Below the pieces are notes generated by a model. That model saw nothing but the letters and a program-made list of their open reading frames with translations, searched no databases and had not been told where the DNA came from. Made by a program: the position numbers and the translations under genes. Of a stretch of DNA of 64,000 nt, positions 30,953 to 41,883 are shown one piece after another. Positions within the stretch are counted from its first letter, which is position 1. Each line of letters starts with the position of its first letter. Origin of the DNA: Ephydatia muelleri (taxonomy: Eukaryota > Porifera > Demospongiae > Spongillida > Spongillidae); contig JABACO010000001.1 of NCBI GenBank assembly GCA_013339895.1, forward strand, positions 5,420,218-5,484,217. Reading direction: 5' to 3'.

Positions 30953-33900
30953 TTATCTTGTACAGTACACATTGCAACAATAAGTAGGGTTAGACCAGTC
31001 ATGTTGAAAGACCAATTTGCTACACAAAATATTCTCTCTCTCAACAGTTCGTGCTTGCATTGTCTCTTGGAAGATACAGGTATCTGTGCACTCATGCACC
31101 AAAGGTGCAGGTCTCTTAATGTTGCAGCTTGGAGTGCAGAAAATGGTGTTGCTTAATTCCAGCAAAGGACAGTCATAAGGATTCAAAATGGGCTGGTTGT
31201 CAAGGGACACAAGAGGTAGAATGCCCTGAACTTGGCACCATGCAGCATTGTGGGTAGTGAATGTTGCCAGCAGAATTCCATACATAAACTAAAAATGAAA
31301 ATAATATAAATACACTGCTCAAAGAGACTATACATACCTGATCATATGATGTCACAAATTCTATGTTTTCACCAGAATTAACAAGAGAGCGTTCAGAGCA
31401 AATTAACGCACGATACTCTAGTACTTTATCAGTAAGTGCATGCTCCCCAAGCTGAACGTTGTAGTTGTGGGAGTTACTTTGAAGCTCCTCTAAAGTATTC
31501 TTCTGTTTACCAGCTAGTGTCAGTGGTAGATCTTTCAGATATATCTTTTGTCCTTTCTGTATAAGAAATTAATATATTAAAATTGTAACACAATGACACT
31601 ATATATACCTTTCTGGGTGTTCCTGGCTGATAAATAGCTCGAGTCCCTTGCAGATCTTCCATTGGAATGCCACACATAATATGCTGCATTACTGGTGACA
31701 AAAAAATCATCTTTAAAGCATCACCACACCTAGGGATAATGAAAGTACATGAAAAACAAATTCTATAAGCTGGCATACAAATCACTTTTCACCACTGCTG
31801 AGATTTCCACCATGGCAAATATAACGGATGTGCTGCACAACAGAAAAACGGTGAGCTATATCTCGACTTGGAGCAAGACGGTTTCCAAAAACATTGTATT
31901 GACGAACCCTCGAGTTAAAAGACTCAAACCTATCATTATTAAGCACCATATAAGTTCACATTACTTAACAATATAGTTTACCTCTCTGCACTGAATGCGG
32001 AGGATGGTCCAAAATCTATCATACAGTCAACAAGATGAAGAATGAGGTGAGTCTTTGGCTTGTTCAGCAGCAATGGCATGTGTGTTTTTACAGAGTCAAT
32101 GAAAGAACAACATATGCCTTTCCATTCTTCACTTAATTGGACACAGAAAAATTCGCAATACGCAATTTGGAACACCTGTAGTGACATACACTTTGTTGTG
32201 ATTAGTTACAATTAAATCTCACCCCCTAACCTTAGAAAATGTCAACAATACTTGTGTCTGTCCACCATCGAGGTAGGGTCCTAAAATAAACAAGGCCATC
32301 TGGGACCAGCCCTTAAAGTCTCTTCCAACGAAGGATTTGTAATGTTGACAAACATTGCCATACATTTTGGTCCTGAACCCAGAGGTGTCAAATGATTTTA
32401 CACGTGCAAGGATTTCTGCCTTCTGACGAGCTGATAATCCTGACATAACATGTTTTAGTATATACTTACAAATACCAAGTAGCAATGTATGGAGCACTTC
32501 AATTGGTAGGCATCTAGGATGTAAAAAATTTAACATAAAAATTGTAATATAATATACATTCTTTGCATACCTGTATAGATCTGCATGAATGGAAAACAAT
32601 GGGTTCAAAGTCTCCCTTACACCATACAACTTCCTCATTTCAATTTTCTCTTGCTCAGTCCTTAACGCTTCAATCTCTGCAATCTGTTGTAAAGCAAGAC
32701 TCATTGTTCGCAATTCACTCAGCTCGTCTGGATTTTCAGTCTTATCACACTTCAGAAAAACAAGGGGATAAATGAAAATCTCTGCTATGTAAACACAATA
32801 CTTACTAACCATACAGATGCGACAATACTTTATAGCGGAACTGCCAAGATGGTTCAACAGTTCAGATGCCCGTGGGTTGTCACAAACAATACACATGAGC
32901 GGAGCAATCACTAGTACCATTTCCTTATACAATGCATCATAAACTACAACCCCTTCTTGTTCAAGTCTTACTAATTCTTCTGAAATTGGTTTACTCATGT
33001 CCAAGGGACACACACTATCCGAGCAACACAAGAAGTGGATGTTTTCAATTCTAGCATTTATATGGCGTGGAAGTCCAGCTAATGACATATACCACGACTC
33101 AAATTTGTGCCACTTCTTGCTTTTGTTACCGCTGGTGTCATCGGAAAATAAAATAATAGGTAACATCACCACTGGCTTGCCTGCTGCCTTTGCCTTCATA
33201 GGATGAGGTGATAGATAACTAGTGGTTTCCTTATGAAATAATTATTGCAATAAAATACTAAGTATACACATAAGTACATTTGATCTGTACCTGTAAAGTC
33301 ATCCTGGAGAAGTTTGGTGGTGTCCACCGTACTACAATTCGTGGCGGTTCAGCAAAACCCAGAATATCCCTCACAGCAATTACAGCAGAAGAGTGATATA
33401 GAATGAGTGCATCTGTGTCCATGTGTGTTGCTGTTGTATCAGGAACCATTTGCCTGAACTGTGCAAGATCCAAAAGAATATCCACCTCGGCCAACACCTC
33501 TTTCAGGCAGCTCTGTAAGAATATGTAAGAATATACTTCAATAACAAATAAGTGATTAATGTCTAATGTCGTGCATGGGTGTACGCTGCAGTACATGAGA
33601 ACCAAAAAATTTGCATTCATTCAGTTTTTTTGGGACCTTTGACTATTTTGCCATGCCTTTTCTAGCTGAAGGTTTGAAGGCCTAATTCCTTTCACCGTTC
33701 TTCTTATGGAAGCTTATCACAGTTACCACACTGGGTACATGGAAGTGGAAGGAGTTAGGCCTTCAAACCATCGGCCCAAACAGATAAGGACAGTAAAACA
33801 TGGCAAAACAGCAAAGAAGCTGAACCTGTGGAATGTAAAAAGTGTTGCTTTCTGTGCACTGCTGTGTACAAATGTGCACCATGTGGTATGCTCAGGACAT

Positions 33901-35383
33901 TAAACAATGGCAAAGTACCTTATGAAAATATTTTTGTATTATTCCTGTAGTAGTGCCAAGTAGTGGATAGACAACCTTTACACAGTCATAAACAAAACAG
34001 GAAGTCCCATCAGTAAGTTTGACCATGGGTGACATGAAACGATTATCAGTATGCCAGCGATTTCCATGAAACATCTCTCTGATAATTTAAGATTAAGTAA
34101 ACAACATTATATAAACTGCAACGCTTACGTGTATTTATCTTCAGTACAAACAGGATGCCGCACAATAGCACTGGCTATGTCTGGTCTGCCAAGGCTCTGA
34201 CGGATGATAGATGACACAGGGATGCAATAGAATGGCACTTGATCACGAGTACAGTGCTGTCAAATAGAAGAACTGCAGTAGTAAAACCGTTGCTCTTATT
34301 GAACATACACACACCATGATGAGAGTACAGTCACCAAGTAGCCTATACATATTAATCACAAGTGGCAGTGATATAACAGGTGAAATACCTTGGCCCATTT
34401 GACTCAGGCTACCTACATGTATGAAGTAATGTAATGAGCCCCTTACTTTCAGAGAAGCTTCTGTTTCAGGGAGCTTAAATGCCATAACAGATGACATGCT
34501 AGGGGTTTTGACACCCATACTTTTTAAGATAAACCACACAAATGTGAGGTTTCTGCGACCCTGTTTAAAGAAATAGTTTACAACAAAAGGGGGTGAGGTG
34601 CACATTTACCATAGGGTGAGGACTGTAAACAAGGAGAAATAACAGAGCAAAGATCTTCGATGGAAATGGGTAATAGCTTTCATTAGTTGTATTCTCAAGC
34701 TCTTCGAAATACGCGCCAAATTCGAAATCACTGTCACTATCAATTTGCTCTTCATGGGTGTCATGAATGGTTTCATCCAGAGCACTATCAGAGATATCCT
34801 CAAGCCCAGTGTCTCCATATGTGTAGTCAGTTGGATTGGATTCCTGATATGAATTGTCCATGCACCACCAAACCGTCAAACTGAGAACACACATACACAC
34901 GCATGCACATACAACGCACACTCAAATAACACATACACACACTAACAACAAACGCACACGCTAACAACACACGCACACACAACACATGCACACACTAACA
35001 ACACACGCGCACACTAACTACACATGCACACACTAACTACACACGCACACATACATGGGTGCCCATACATGCACACACTAACAACACAGGCACACACAAC
35101 ACACGCACACACTAACACACGCACACACAACACATGCAAACACTAACACGCACACAGAAACAACACAAGCACACAGAAATCCAACCTCTTCCATGTGTTG
35201 ATCGTCGTCAAAGACACGTAAGCGCTCAACGAATGTTTGATGGGAACGGCTGGTGAGATGCCGCTTGTATATGCATGGAAACGCGAAATCTTCGTCGCAT
35301 ACTTCGCAGTAAAAACCTAAATTAAGTTTGTTATAAACTACTGGCGAGTTAGAAGTAAACTTACGCTTTGTCTTAGTCGCCAT
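30953..35383 (-). CDS. CACTA-type transposase, multi-exon
   Basis: A chain of minus-strand exons runs from ATG 35383 to a stop near 30953. The N-terminus has a C2H2-type zinc finger (FYCEVCDEDF...HLTSRSH), possibly after a 48-bp intron. It continues through an acidic region (about 34870-34690) and segments near 34500, 34060 and 33480. The core at 33199-32219 contains PIILFSDDTSGNKSKKWHKF, VYDALYKE and DNPRASELLNHLG, then CLPIEVLHTLLLG. Later exons include FNSRVRQYNVFGNR and APSRDIAHRF (about 31900) and a cysteine-rich end. The DD residues in the SDDTSGN block probably belong to the catalytic centre. Exons look largely open, so this copy could be active. The intron at about 34885-35185 is filled with ACACACGC repeats. 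Confidence 0.7.
34885..35180. repeat. CA-rich repeat within a CACTA transposase intron
   Basis: ACACACGCACACACTAACAACACACGC-like words repeat without a fixed period. They are bounded by a TTCTCAG acceptor on the minus strand at about 34880. Confidence 0.8.
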
Positions 35384-35428
35384 GTTTGTGTTTGCGGTTT
35401 CACGTGCACGTGGCTTATTTTGCGGCAA

Positions 35429-36475
35429 ATGGCGGCACAAGCTGTACATGTAGCACGGTTTCAACCATATTCAACCACCACAACACCCATCCGCGGCAAC
35501 CTAGCATCATCCAGTCATAATGACGATGCATCATCAAGTGGCAGCGCAAGGATTACTGCCAGCATACCTGTACCTCAACACCCACTAAGTGGAACACTGA
35601 AAACAATCCTGGATACAGTTCAATCTTTCCAGCAAACCCTTGAAAGGATAGAGACCGAACAACGTGATCTTAAGAAAGCCTTTGATGATTCCATGAGAGA
35701 TTCATTCTCCATCAACAGTAGTCCTTTTAAGGTTCAAAATTTTAAAAGCATTGTTATTAATACAATGATGTGTTCCTTTTTCTTACAGGATGATCTGCTG
35801 GTAAAAACAGCAAACCTATTCTGTAACACACTTTCAAGACAGCCAGAGAACAAGGATGTCCTAGTAAGTTATTGCCTACTAAATATCGGCATACTGCTTG
35901 TTCAATAAAAATCCCAGGAAGTCATCGGAAAAGTTTTGAAGGCTGAAGTACGTATAAAATACAAATTGAAAGCTGCAACTTCATTTTGTAATGCACGTCT
36001 TGGAGAGTTGCGAGCTGAGGAAAGGAGAAGGGTGAGTAATGAGGTGTAATAAAACATAGTATTTAATGTGTTCTTGTAATTGAAGATCTTTGCACACAAG
36101 CCCTGTGAAGCATATGCAAAGATGAAATCAGATGAGTTTGTCACTAGGTTTCTGCCATTACTGAAGGCAGAGAAAGAGAATATTCCTATGTATCATTACT
36201 ACGTGTCACTGCTGGTAAGTTGTAAAGTTAGTATAAACATGGCAGGAATTGAAAAACTTATGTACACAGCGAAAGTACTGCAGAGAGGAGCCCTCCAGCA
36301 AGAGTAAGACATACAAGGGATTTGCGCAGTGGCTGAGAACAAAGTATAACTGTGGCAAACCCACTCTTGCTGAACTACAGCAAGTATTTCAGGAAGAAGG
36401 CACCTTGTTTTCAGACCATGCTGAGGAGTTGCTGTACCTAGCCTCTCCCACTTACCCTGAAGGCTGTTCGTAAGG
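35429..36475 (+). CDS. Second CACTA gene, divergent from the transposase, function unknown
   Basis: Plus-strand exons start at ATG 35429 (MAAQAVHVARF) and continue past 35740. Next come about 35789-35862 (DDLLVKTANLFCNTLSRQPE), 35910-36030, 36085-36213 (IFAHKPCEAYAKMKSDEFV) and about 36285-36475. Between 35590 and 35700 there is a coiled-coil-like stretch (FQQTLERIETEQRDLKKAF). I recognise no enzyme motif. Its place beside the transposase, sharing a short intergenic promoter, suggests a DNA-binding or accessory transposition protein. That is inference. Confidence 0.55.
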
Positions 36476-37208
36476 AAAATTTGTTCTTCCATTGTGGCCG
36501 AAGTAAGGCTCATCCGCACTACCCCAGCTACTACCAGATTCGATCACTAAGTCCTGATGAATTATTCTGACCTTATTGACTCATTGATTGGCTTGCTATG
36601 CACCGATTGCCGCGATGAAATATTATACACGCCATCTTGCTAAAACATATCGTGTAAACATTGTGCGTTATTTCGAATAGGTAGAAATAAATTATTAATT
36701 CATTGTCAAGACATGAGAAATATGCATCGCCCTCACCTCACACTTGTCTATACCAGAGATAATATCTAATATCTCCGTCTATATACACGCCCTCGCATTT
36801 CAAGTAACAATCAAGATTGTCGCTGGTTCAAAGTGACGACTTCAACAATTGCCATGAAAACCTTATGCCGGATTCAATATGCGCGTGAGATGAGACAGCG
36901 AAAACAAAAGTAGCGCGTGTGTTCACCTCCAAAGGTAGTACGACGGTTTGCCTTTCGCGCATGCGCTTCTGAGAAGGATTTGTGGTGTCTGGTACATAAT
37001 GCTACAAACCGTACCTGGACTGGTTATCAGGTTTGTTACATATTGTTAACAGTTTGAGTCAAAATGTAGCTTCATTTTGTAACATATTGGTAAACATTTC
37101 TGTACCAGATTGTAGCTTGTTGACATACATGGTACAAGTTGATAAACATAAATGAGACAGAATGTACGCACAGTCATATCTGTACCAGATTGTACGAAGT
37201 TGGCTGTG

Positions 37209-37259
37209 TACTCCCTCGGTTCCGTTCCGGAATCGTACTAACATACATACATCATTACA
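37209..37259 (-). repeat. Ty3 5' LTR, second part (split)
   Basis: 51 bp, identical to the end of 25403-25563 apart from the duplicated TA. It completes the 5' LTR interrupted at 30697. Confidence 0.93.
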
Positions 37260-37619
37260 TATTCAACACGCTGATAGTAGCGTTCCGCTTGCAACCGGGT
37301 GCAAGTAGTTGCTTCGCTGCCTCAAATCTACGCAGAAAAGTTTCCTTTTCCTCTTGAGAGGAAAAGGACCCTTGCAGATGCAGTCTAAACCTAGAGTACG
37401 TATCTTCTGGTGAAGAGGTCGCCATTATACGAACATGTGATCCAGTTTGTTAACTTAGTGTTATTAACTTCAGAAATGGTATTGTTGCATGAAATGGCAT
37501 TCAAAACATGCATGCGTGCTTGAACTTGTACGCTGTAACTGTTGTTGCCAAGCCTGTAGCTCTATGAATATGAAGCCACCATTTTTAATCTAAAACAGCC
37601 GCACGGCCGGTTGAAATTT
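37260..37619. other. hAT-like element 1 sequence right of the Ty3 insertion, no gene
   Basis: It resumes the sequence broken at 25402. Minus-strand reading gives a short open segment (EEEKETFLRRFEAAK-like, about 37380-37290) that might be a transposase N-terminal exon, but it is too short to call. Confidence 0.4.
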
Positions 37620-37644
37620 TTGGATCCAAGCTCCTTTTATACGG
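37620..37644 (-). promoter_or_regulatory. Right-end copy of the TATA block of hAT-like element 1
   Basis: Reverse complement of 20979-21003 with one mismatch, lying about 136 bp inside the right terminus. Confidence 0.55.
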
Positions 37645-37788
37645 CAACTCCTGCTTTAAAGAGAACAACCGCAACCGACCGGTTATTTTTTTAAAAACAA
37701 TCACCTTAACCGACCGGTTGTTAAAATTTAAATAACCTCTTACAAACGGTTTTTTATACACTAACAGGTTTCAAGCCTTAGTTGGTAT

Positions 37789-37942
37789 GCAGACTCTGCA
37801 CAACTCTGCACACTAAATGCTGTGGCGCAGTAACAGACACGCAATTTGGGGAAACTGAGGTTGTCCATCAATTAAACAATCCTGGAACAGGGAAAGTACT
37901 AAAAAGAGTTTGCAGACGGAAGAAGTTCGATCCAAGAAAGAT
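37789..37942 (+). other. Possible exon of an unrecognised gene split by the insertions
   Basis: An open plus-strand segment (LHTKCCGAVTDTQFGE, then VCRRKKFDPRKM) starts right at the hAT target duplication and is followed by GTGAG. If the element at 20061-37780 is removed, a TATAG acceptor lies just upstream. A further possible exon is at 41077-41209. Coding status is inferred. Confidence 0.3.
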
Positions 37943-38697
37943 GTGAGTTTCAAATTTAGATGATGCTGTATTGAATATTTTTAAAAATGATTTAGAACTG
38001 TGCCAAAGGCAGTAGGGTGTGTAACCGGTTATCTTGCAGGTTATTCGGATATTCGCAAAAACCTATCCGTTCGAATAGCAATTTAGCATTATAATCGATT
38101 AGTAAATTTTATCTATTCGGAATAACCGGTTTATGTTTCTCCATTCGGAGGTACTTAGGTATTCGTCGTCAGCATCGACAATTCGCCCATTATTCGAATA
38201 CCTTTTTATACCGATATCAAATGAGTATTTCATAATTAGAGTTATTACATGTATATAACATACGTCCACAGTGCAAAAAGTTAGATATACGATACGGTAT
38301 ATTTTTTGCGTATATTTGAGAATAAGCAAAATATACGCCTGAGTACTATATTTGAAATATAAGACGGCGTATATTCAAGAATCCGCAAGTGTTAAATACG
38401 TCACTGTTTATATAGGCACAATGAAGTGTACAAAAATATGCCCCCGTAAGTATATTTATATCATACCACCGTGTAATTCAAGTTTCACATATTCTTGTGT
38501 GTATATTTGTGTGCAAGTTATCATTTCTCGTATAAGCGTTAATAAGCATCTAATTACTAAGGAGCCGGCGCTTAGCCTTTAGTACTTAATTATACCTTGC
38601 ATGCGACCGTCAGTACAAACCGAACTTGACACGCTCAATGCCGAAGTTTGAATTCGAGCCTAGCTATACAGATCGATGTAACTTATTAATCCACTTC

Positions 38698-38985
38698 GCA
38701 CACACTACATCCTACATCATGCACACACTCGCACAATGTTCACACTTGCACGTACATGTCCACACGCACACGGACACACACACTAGCACATACACACAGA
38801 TGTCCACGCACACGCATAAACACACAACACACAGACAGACACACAGTTGCACGTACACACAGACAGATGTCCACACACGCATACAGACCGATGTCCACAC
38901 ACACGCATCCATAGACACGCGCATATGCATAGACACATACACACAGACAGATGTCCACACATACATATACACACAGACGTCCATC
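38698..38985. repeat. CA-rich imperfect repeat with ACACAGACAGATGTCC words
   Basis: Irregular tandem of about 30-40 bp units sharing CAGACAGATGTCCACAC within hAT-like element 2. Open frames on both strands are artefacts. Confidence 0.8.
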
Positions 38986-39309
38986 AGTATCTGCTAAATA
39001 ATGTTACTTGTCATATTTTACAATAGGTTAGTGCTCTTATACACAGTTATCATTGTTATTTACTATTTATAATTTTAGTTCCAAATTTAAAAGTGCACCA
39101 ATTAGAGTATGCCATTGCACGTGATGGCTAATTTTGGCGGGTTCCTGTGTGAGTGTGGCCTGGAAGGGTACGTGTCTTTGCTTATCATGTTGTGTTATTT
39201 TGGGGATGCGTTTGTGATGCAGTACATCAGCCCCATCAACCTGCTGAAGGCAAGCCTAGTATACGGTAAGCGACTCACAATTTGTGTGCAATGCACTTTA
39301 TTGGTGTTG

Positions 39310-39903
39310 GTCTCCAGTTATCACAAACGGCCGATTTTACTGAGGTAAGTTACGCAGTGGCATTGCTATATCTGCATTTTGCTTTTCTGCAGCGTTTCGA
39401 TTCGAACTGCTGGTTAGTATGGCACTAAAATGTTTTTTTTTTTTCTTCGCATTTCGTTAGGCCGAGAACTAAAACACGACTGCACCAACAAGAACATCAG
39501 TGTATAGGGATAAGTATGACCATTTCAATTGATGCCAAATGTTATTATGTTCCCGTCTTTATCATGTCACGTAGTACGTGGGGACCGCTGTCTCAAGGAC
39601 TATGGTTTTCGGCTATCACAAGCGGTCGATTCTGCTGAGGTAAGTTACGCAATGGCTTTGCTACCTTCATTTTGCTTTTCTGCAGCGTTTCGATTCGAAC
39701 TGGTAAGTATGCTGGGAGGCACTAAAATGTATTTTTCTTCTTGTGCGCATTTGGTTAGGTCGAAAACTAAAACAACGACGGCACCAACAAGACCATCACT
39801 AGAGGTAAGTATGGCTATTTCAATTGGCGCCAAAAGTTATTATATTCTCGTCTTTATCAGGTCACACTAAGTTAGTGGGAACCGCTGGCTCAAGCACTAT
39901 GGT
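39310..39903. repeat. 295-bp tandem duplication inside hAT-like element 2
   Basis: GAGGTAAGTTACGCA occurs at 39342 and 39637 with matching flanks (CTTTTCTGCAGCGTTTCG), and a third partial unit follows near 39800-39903. Each unit has a GAG-GTAAGT donor-like junction, so it may be a duplicated exon-intron unit. Divergence between copies shows it is not recent. Confidence 0.75.
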
Positions 39904-41076
39904 GTTAGAATTTTGTGTTTGGTGTTGTACCACTTATATGTGCGAAGAAAAGTTTTATAACCAAGCAGATGTAAAGGGAGGGGGGAGGAGGGGACTGGTT
40001 TACGGTAGGTCAAAACCCAAATTACGATAGTGCGCGGTTCACCAAAGAGTGTAACATTAATGAAATTCAAAGGTTTGCTAGGATACCACAAACCACACGT
40101 GACTGACTATATTGCAATATAAGCATCTGGTTATAATGTTCAATACGCAGACAGCTTATATTGCTGCGTATATTCAAATATATCGCTATAATATACAGTG
40201 TCGTATAACAAACTTTTTGCACTGTGGTCACTGTTGTTTTTACTATTTATACATACATTCAATGTGGGACGACATCGGAAGAAGTTGATAGATACAACAT
40301 ATGCTTTTATCGTCGTCTTCAATAAAGTTAAATTTCATTAGTATATGCCACGAGTTGTGTTTATATGTAGTAGCAATAAATTAATGTACCGGTATTGCAT
40401 TGTTTTATTGTACAGTGGTACGAATGAACATATCTGAGTATTGCGCTAGCGAGTGAAATAGAATGACAGACTTCTCACCCACTTCAAGTAAGTATACGCG
40501 CTCTGTTTGAGTATGTATAGGAATTAGAGAGCATTACGCAATCCTACTAATGGGAAGTTTCATATGCATTTAGCGAGAACGTGAATGGAGTGTTGTTGGA
40601 TGATTGTAAGTGGAGTACGTGATTGTAGGTGATGTGGGGTGAGTTATTAATGGTGATGTCTGGTCTCAGTGGTTAGTGTTAGATGGTTACTATTGATATC
40701 TACAAGTGCATGGTAAAGTCATACAATCTATTAAACTATTTGGCAAACACATGCTACTGTAGACCTTTGTGTCTGTGTTTTCAACTGACATGAATAGCTC
40801 TAGTTTGGGTGCAAGACCAGGTGGATTTCTGTTTATCTTTTCAGTGTGCATTCCACAAGCACCATAACCTGAATAACCTTGGCTAGGTATTCGGCAGGAA
40901 ATTTGGCAAAACCTATTCGGAAAAATCGATTTTGTTTTTTAAACTATTCGGAAAAATCGATTTTCAAGTTTACAAAAACGATTAGTGTTTTAAAAGTATT
41001 AGGAAAAATTGATTTTCATTATGAGGGGAGGTTACGCACCCTAAAAGGCAGCTAAATCCACAATCCCTATTTTAGC

Positions 41077-41209
41077 TGGCTCCACTGCTGACCATCCCAC
41101 CAGCCTTTCCACCAGCCCCACTACAGTCCATTCCACCAATCTCTCCACTACCACCAGTTACTCCACCACAGTCCACTCCATATGTCTCTCCACTAAAGTC
41201 CAGTTTAGG
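41077..41209 (+). other. Possible proline-rich exon
   Basis: A plus-strand segment open as PPAFPPAPLQSIPPISPLPP sits between a TATTTTAG acceptor and an AG-GTAAAT donor. It could join 37789-37942 if hAT-like element 2 lies in the intron. It may equally be a simple CCA-rich repeat. Confidence 0.3.
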
Positions 41210-41883
41210 TAAATTGCATGGTTCATATAAGTGTTAGGGTCACATTTAATTTCATTCAGGTTCTGTCCCATATTTTTATAAATGCAATATAATTCTTTGT
41301 CCCTCTTTAGTGAGTCCCAGTTTTTCATACGGTTTTAGCTGGTCTCTTTCTTCTTGCATCGAATGTTTAGAAACATTACTACTTCAACACAAATTCAAAT
41401 TACCCTACCCCTATGTAATAGCAATGGAAGACATGTTATAGGACGTTCTTTTAACACTATCACTTTGCTGGTGACCGCCGATTTCTCTCCTCACGTAACG
41501 GTGGAGAAAATAACAAAAGTGTTTATTGATCACGGTGCACAAATGAATCATTACGAAGTCACGTGACAACTTCACTTTCCATATTTGTTGTCATGTAGTT
41601 TATCAACTTTACACTGTAATCAGATTTGTGATATCGTTCACAAAACAAAAGCCAATGATATACTGAAAAAAAAAATTATGCTCAAGTACCATGATTTCGA
41701 CTGTACAGTTTTAATTTGTGAAATGATTATAATTATACAGTATACATGTGCAACATGCGATAATGTATCTATATTCCAATGTACAATGTCACATCCCGAG
41801 AACATCAATTACTATAAACATATAATAGACTTCAAAATAAAATAAAAAGAATTCGGCATCAGTCAGAGATGATCGGGACCTTA
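41210..41883. other. No gene seen
   Basis: AT-rich, short open frames only. Confidence 0.5.

Larger units (their letters stand above)
30696..37210. mobile_element. EnSpm/CACTA-type DNA transposon with TA target duplication
   Basis: Ends at 30698 and 37208 are inverted repeats starting CACAGCCAACTTC (13 bp perfect, imperfect to about 28). TA is duplicated at 30696-30697 and 37209-37210, and the empty site is preserved in the intact LTR at 25403-25563. CAC termini and a 2-3 bp duplication are typical of EnSpm/CACTA. Subterminal words CTGGTACA, TTGTACC and TGTTACATA recur at both ends in opposite orientation. It is 6511 bp and carries two divergent genes that start within about 50 bp of each other near 35400. 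Confidence 0.88.
25399..37263 (-). mobile_element. Ty3/Mag-like LTR retrotransposon, split by a CACTA insertion
   Basis: The element reads on the minus strand. LTRs of 161 bp lie at 25403-25563 (3' LTR) and at 30586-30697 plus 37209-37259 (5' LTR, split). The target duplication is TATT (25399-25402 and 37260-37263). The LTRs are identical by eye, so insertion was recent. Order along the minus strand is 5' LTR, tRNA-Ser-type primer site, gag, pol (protease, RT, RNase H, integrase), polypurine tract, 3' LTR. Without the CACTA insert it is about 5.3 kb. Pol has a frame break near 26450. Confidence 0.92.
20053..37788. mobile_element. hAT-like element 1, with 8-bp target duplication, containing nested elements
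   Basis: Ends at 20061 and 37780 carry 13-bp perfect terminal inverted repeats, TAAGGCTTGAAAC. They are flanked by the 8-bp direct repeat GTTGGTAT (20053-20060 and 37781-37788). TAAGG fits the YARNG start of hAT elements, and 8 bp is the hAT duplication length. Both ends are rich in ACCGGTT words, typical of subterminal transposase binding sites. Removing the Ty3/CACTA insert leaves about 5.9 kb. Its own cargo appears to be a chromodomain gene and a decayed transposase-like gene (23036-25245). Zisupton-like elements also make 8-bp duplications, so the superfamily is not settled. Confidence 0.75.
38005..41051. mobile_element. hAT-like element 2, 3.0 kb, with 8-bp target duplication
   Basis: Ends are at 38013 and 41043, with inverted repeats TAGGGTGTGTAACC and TAGGGTGCGTAACC. 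They are flanked by the 8-bp direct repeat AAAGGCAG (38005-38012 and 41044-41051). Subterminal repeats CTATTCGGAAAAATCGATT occur at the right end and related TATTCG words at the left, as expected for hAT binding sites. No transposase is recognisable inside, so it is probably non-autonomous. It carries a CA-rich tract and a 295-bp tandem duplication. Confidence 0.85.

Noticed and set aside
35078..35180. Cysteine/valine-rich extension of the CACTA zinc finger exon
   Set aside because: It comes from reading into the CA-rich intron. A donor-like GAG-GTTGG precedes it, and an acceptor near 34880 resumes the protein.
20053..37788. Reading the outer TAAGGCTTGAAAC ends as part of the CACTA or Ty3 element
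   Set aside because: Each inner element has its own ends and its own target duplication, and the outer 8-bp duplication differs from both.
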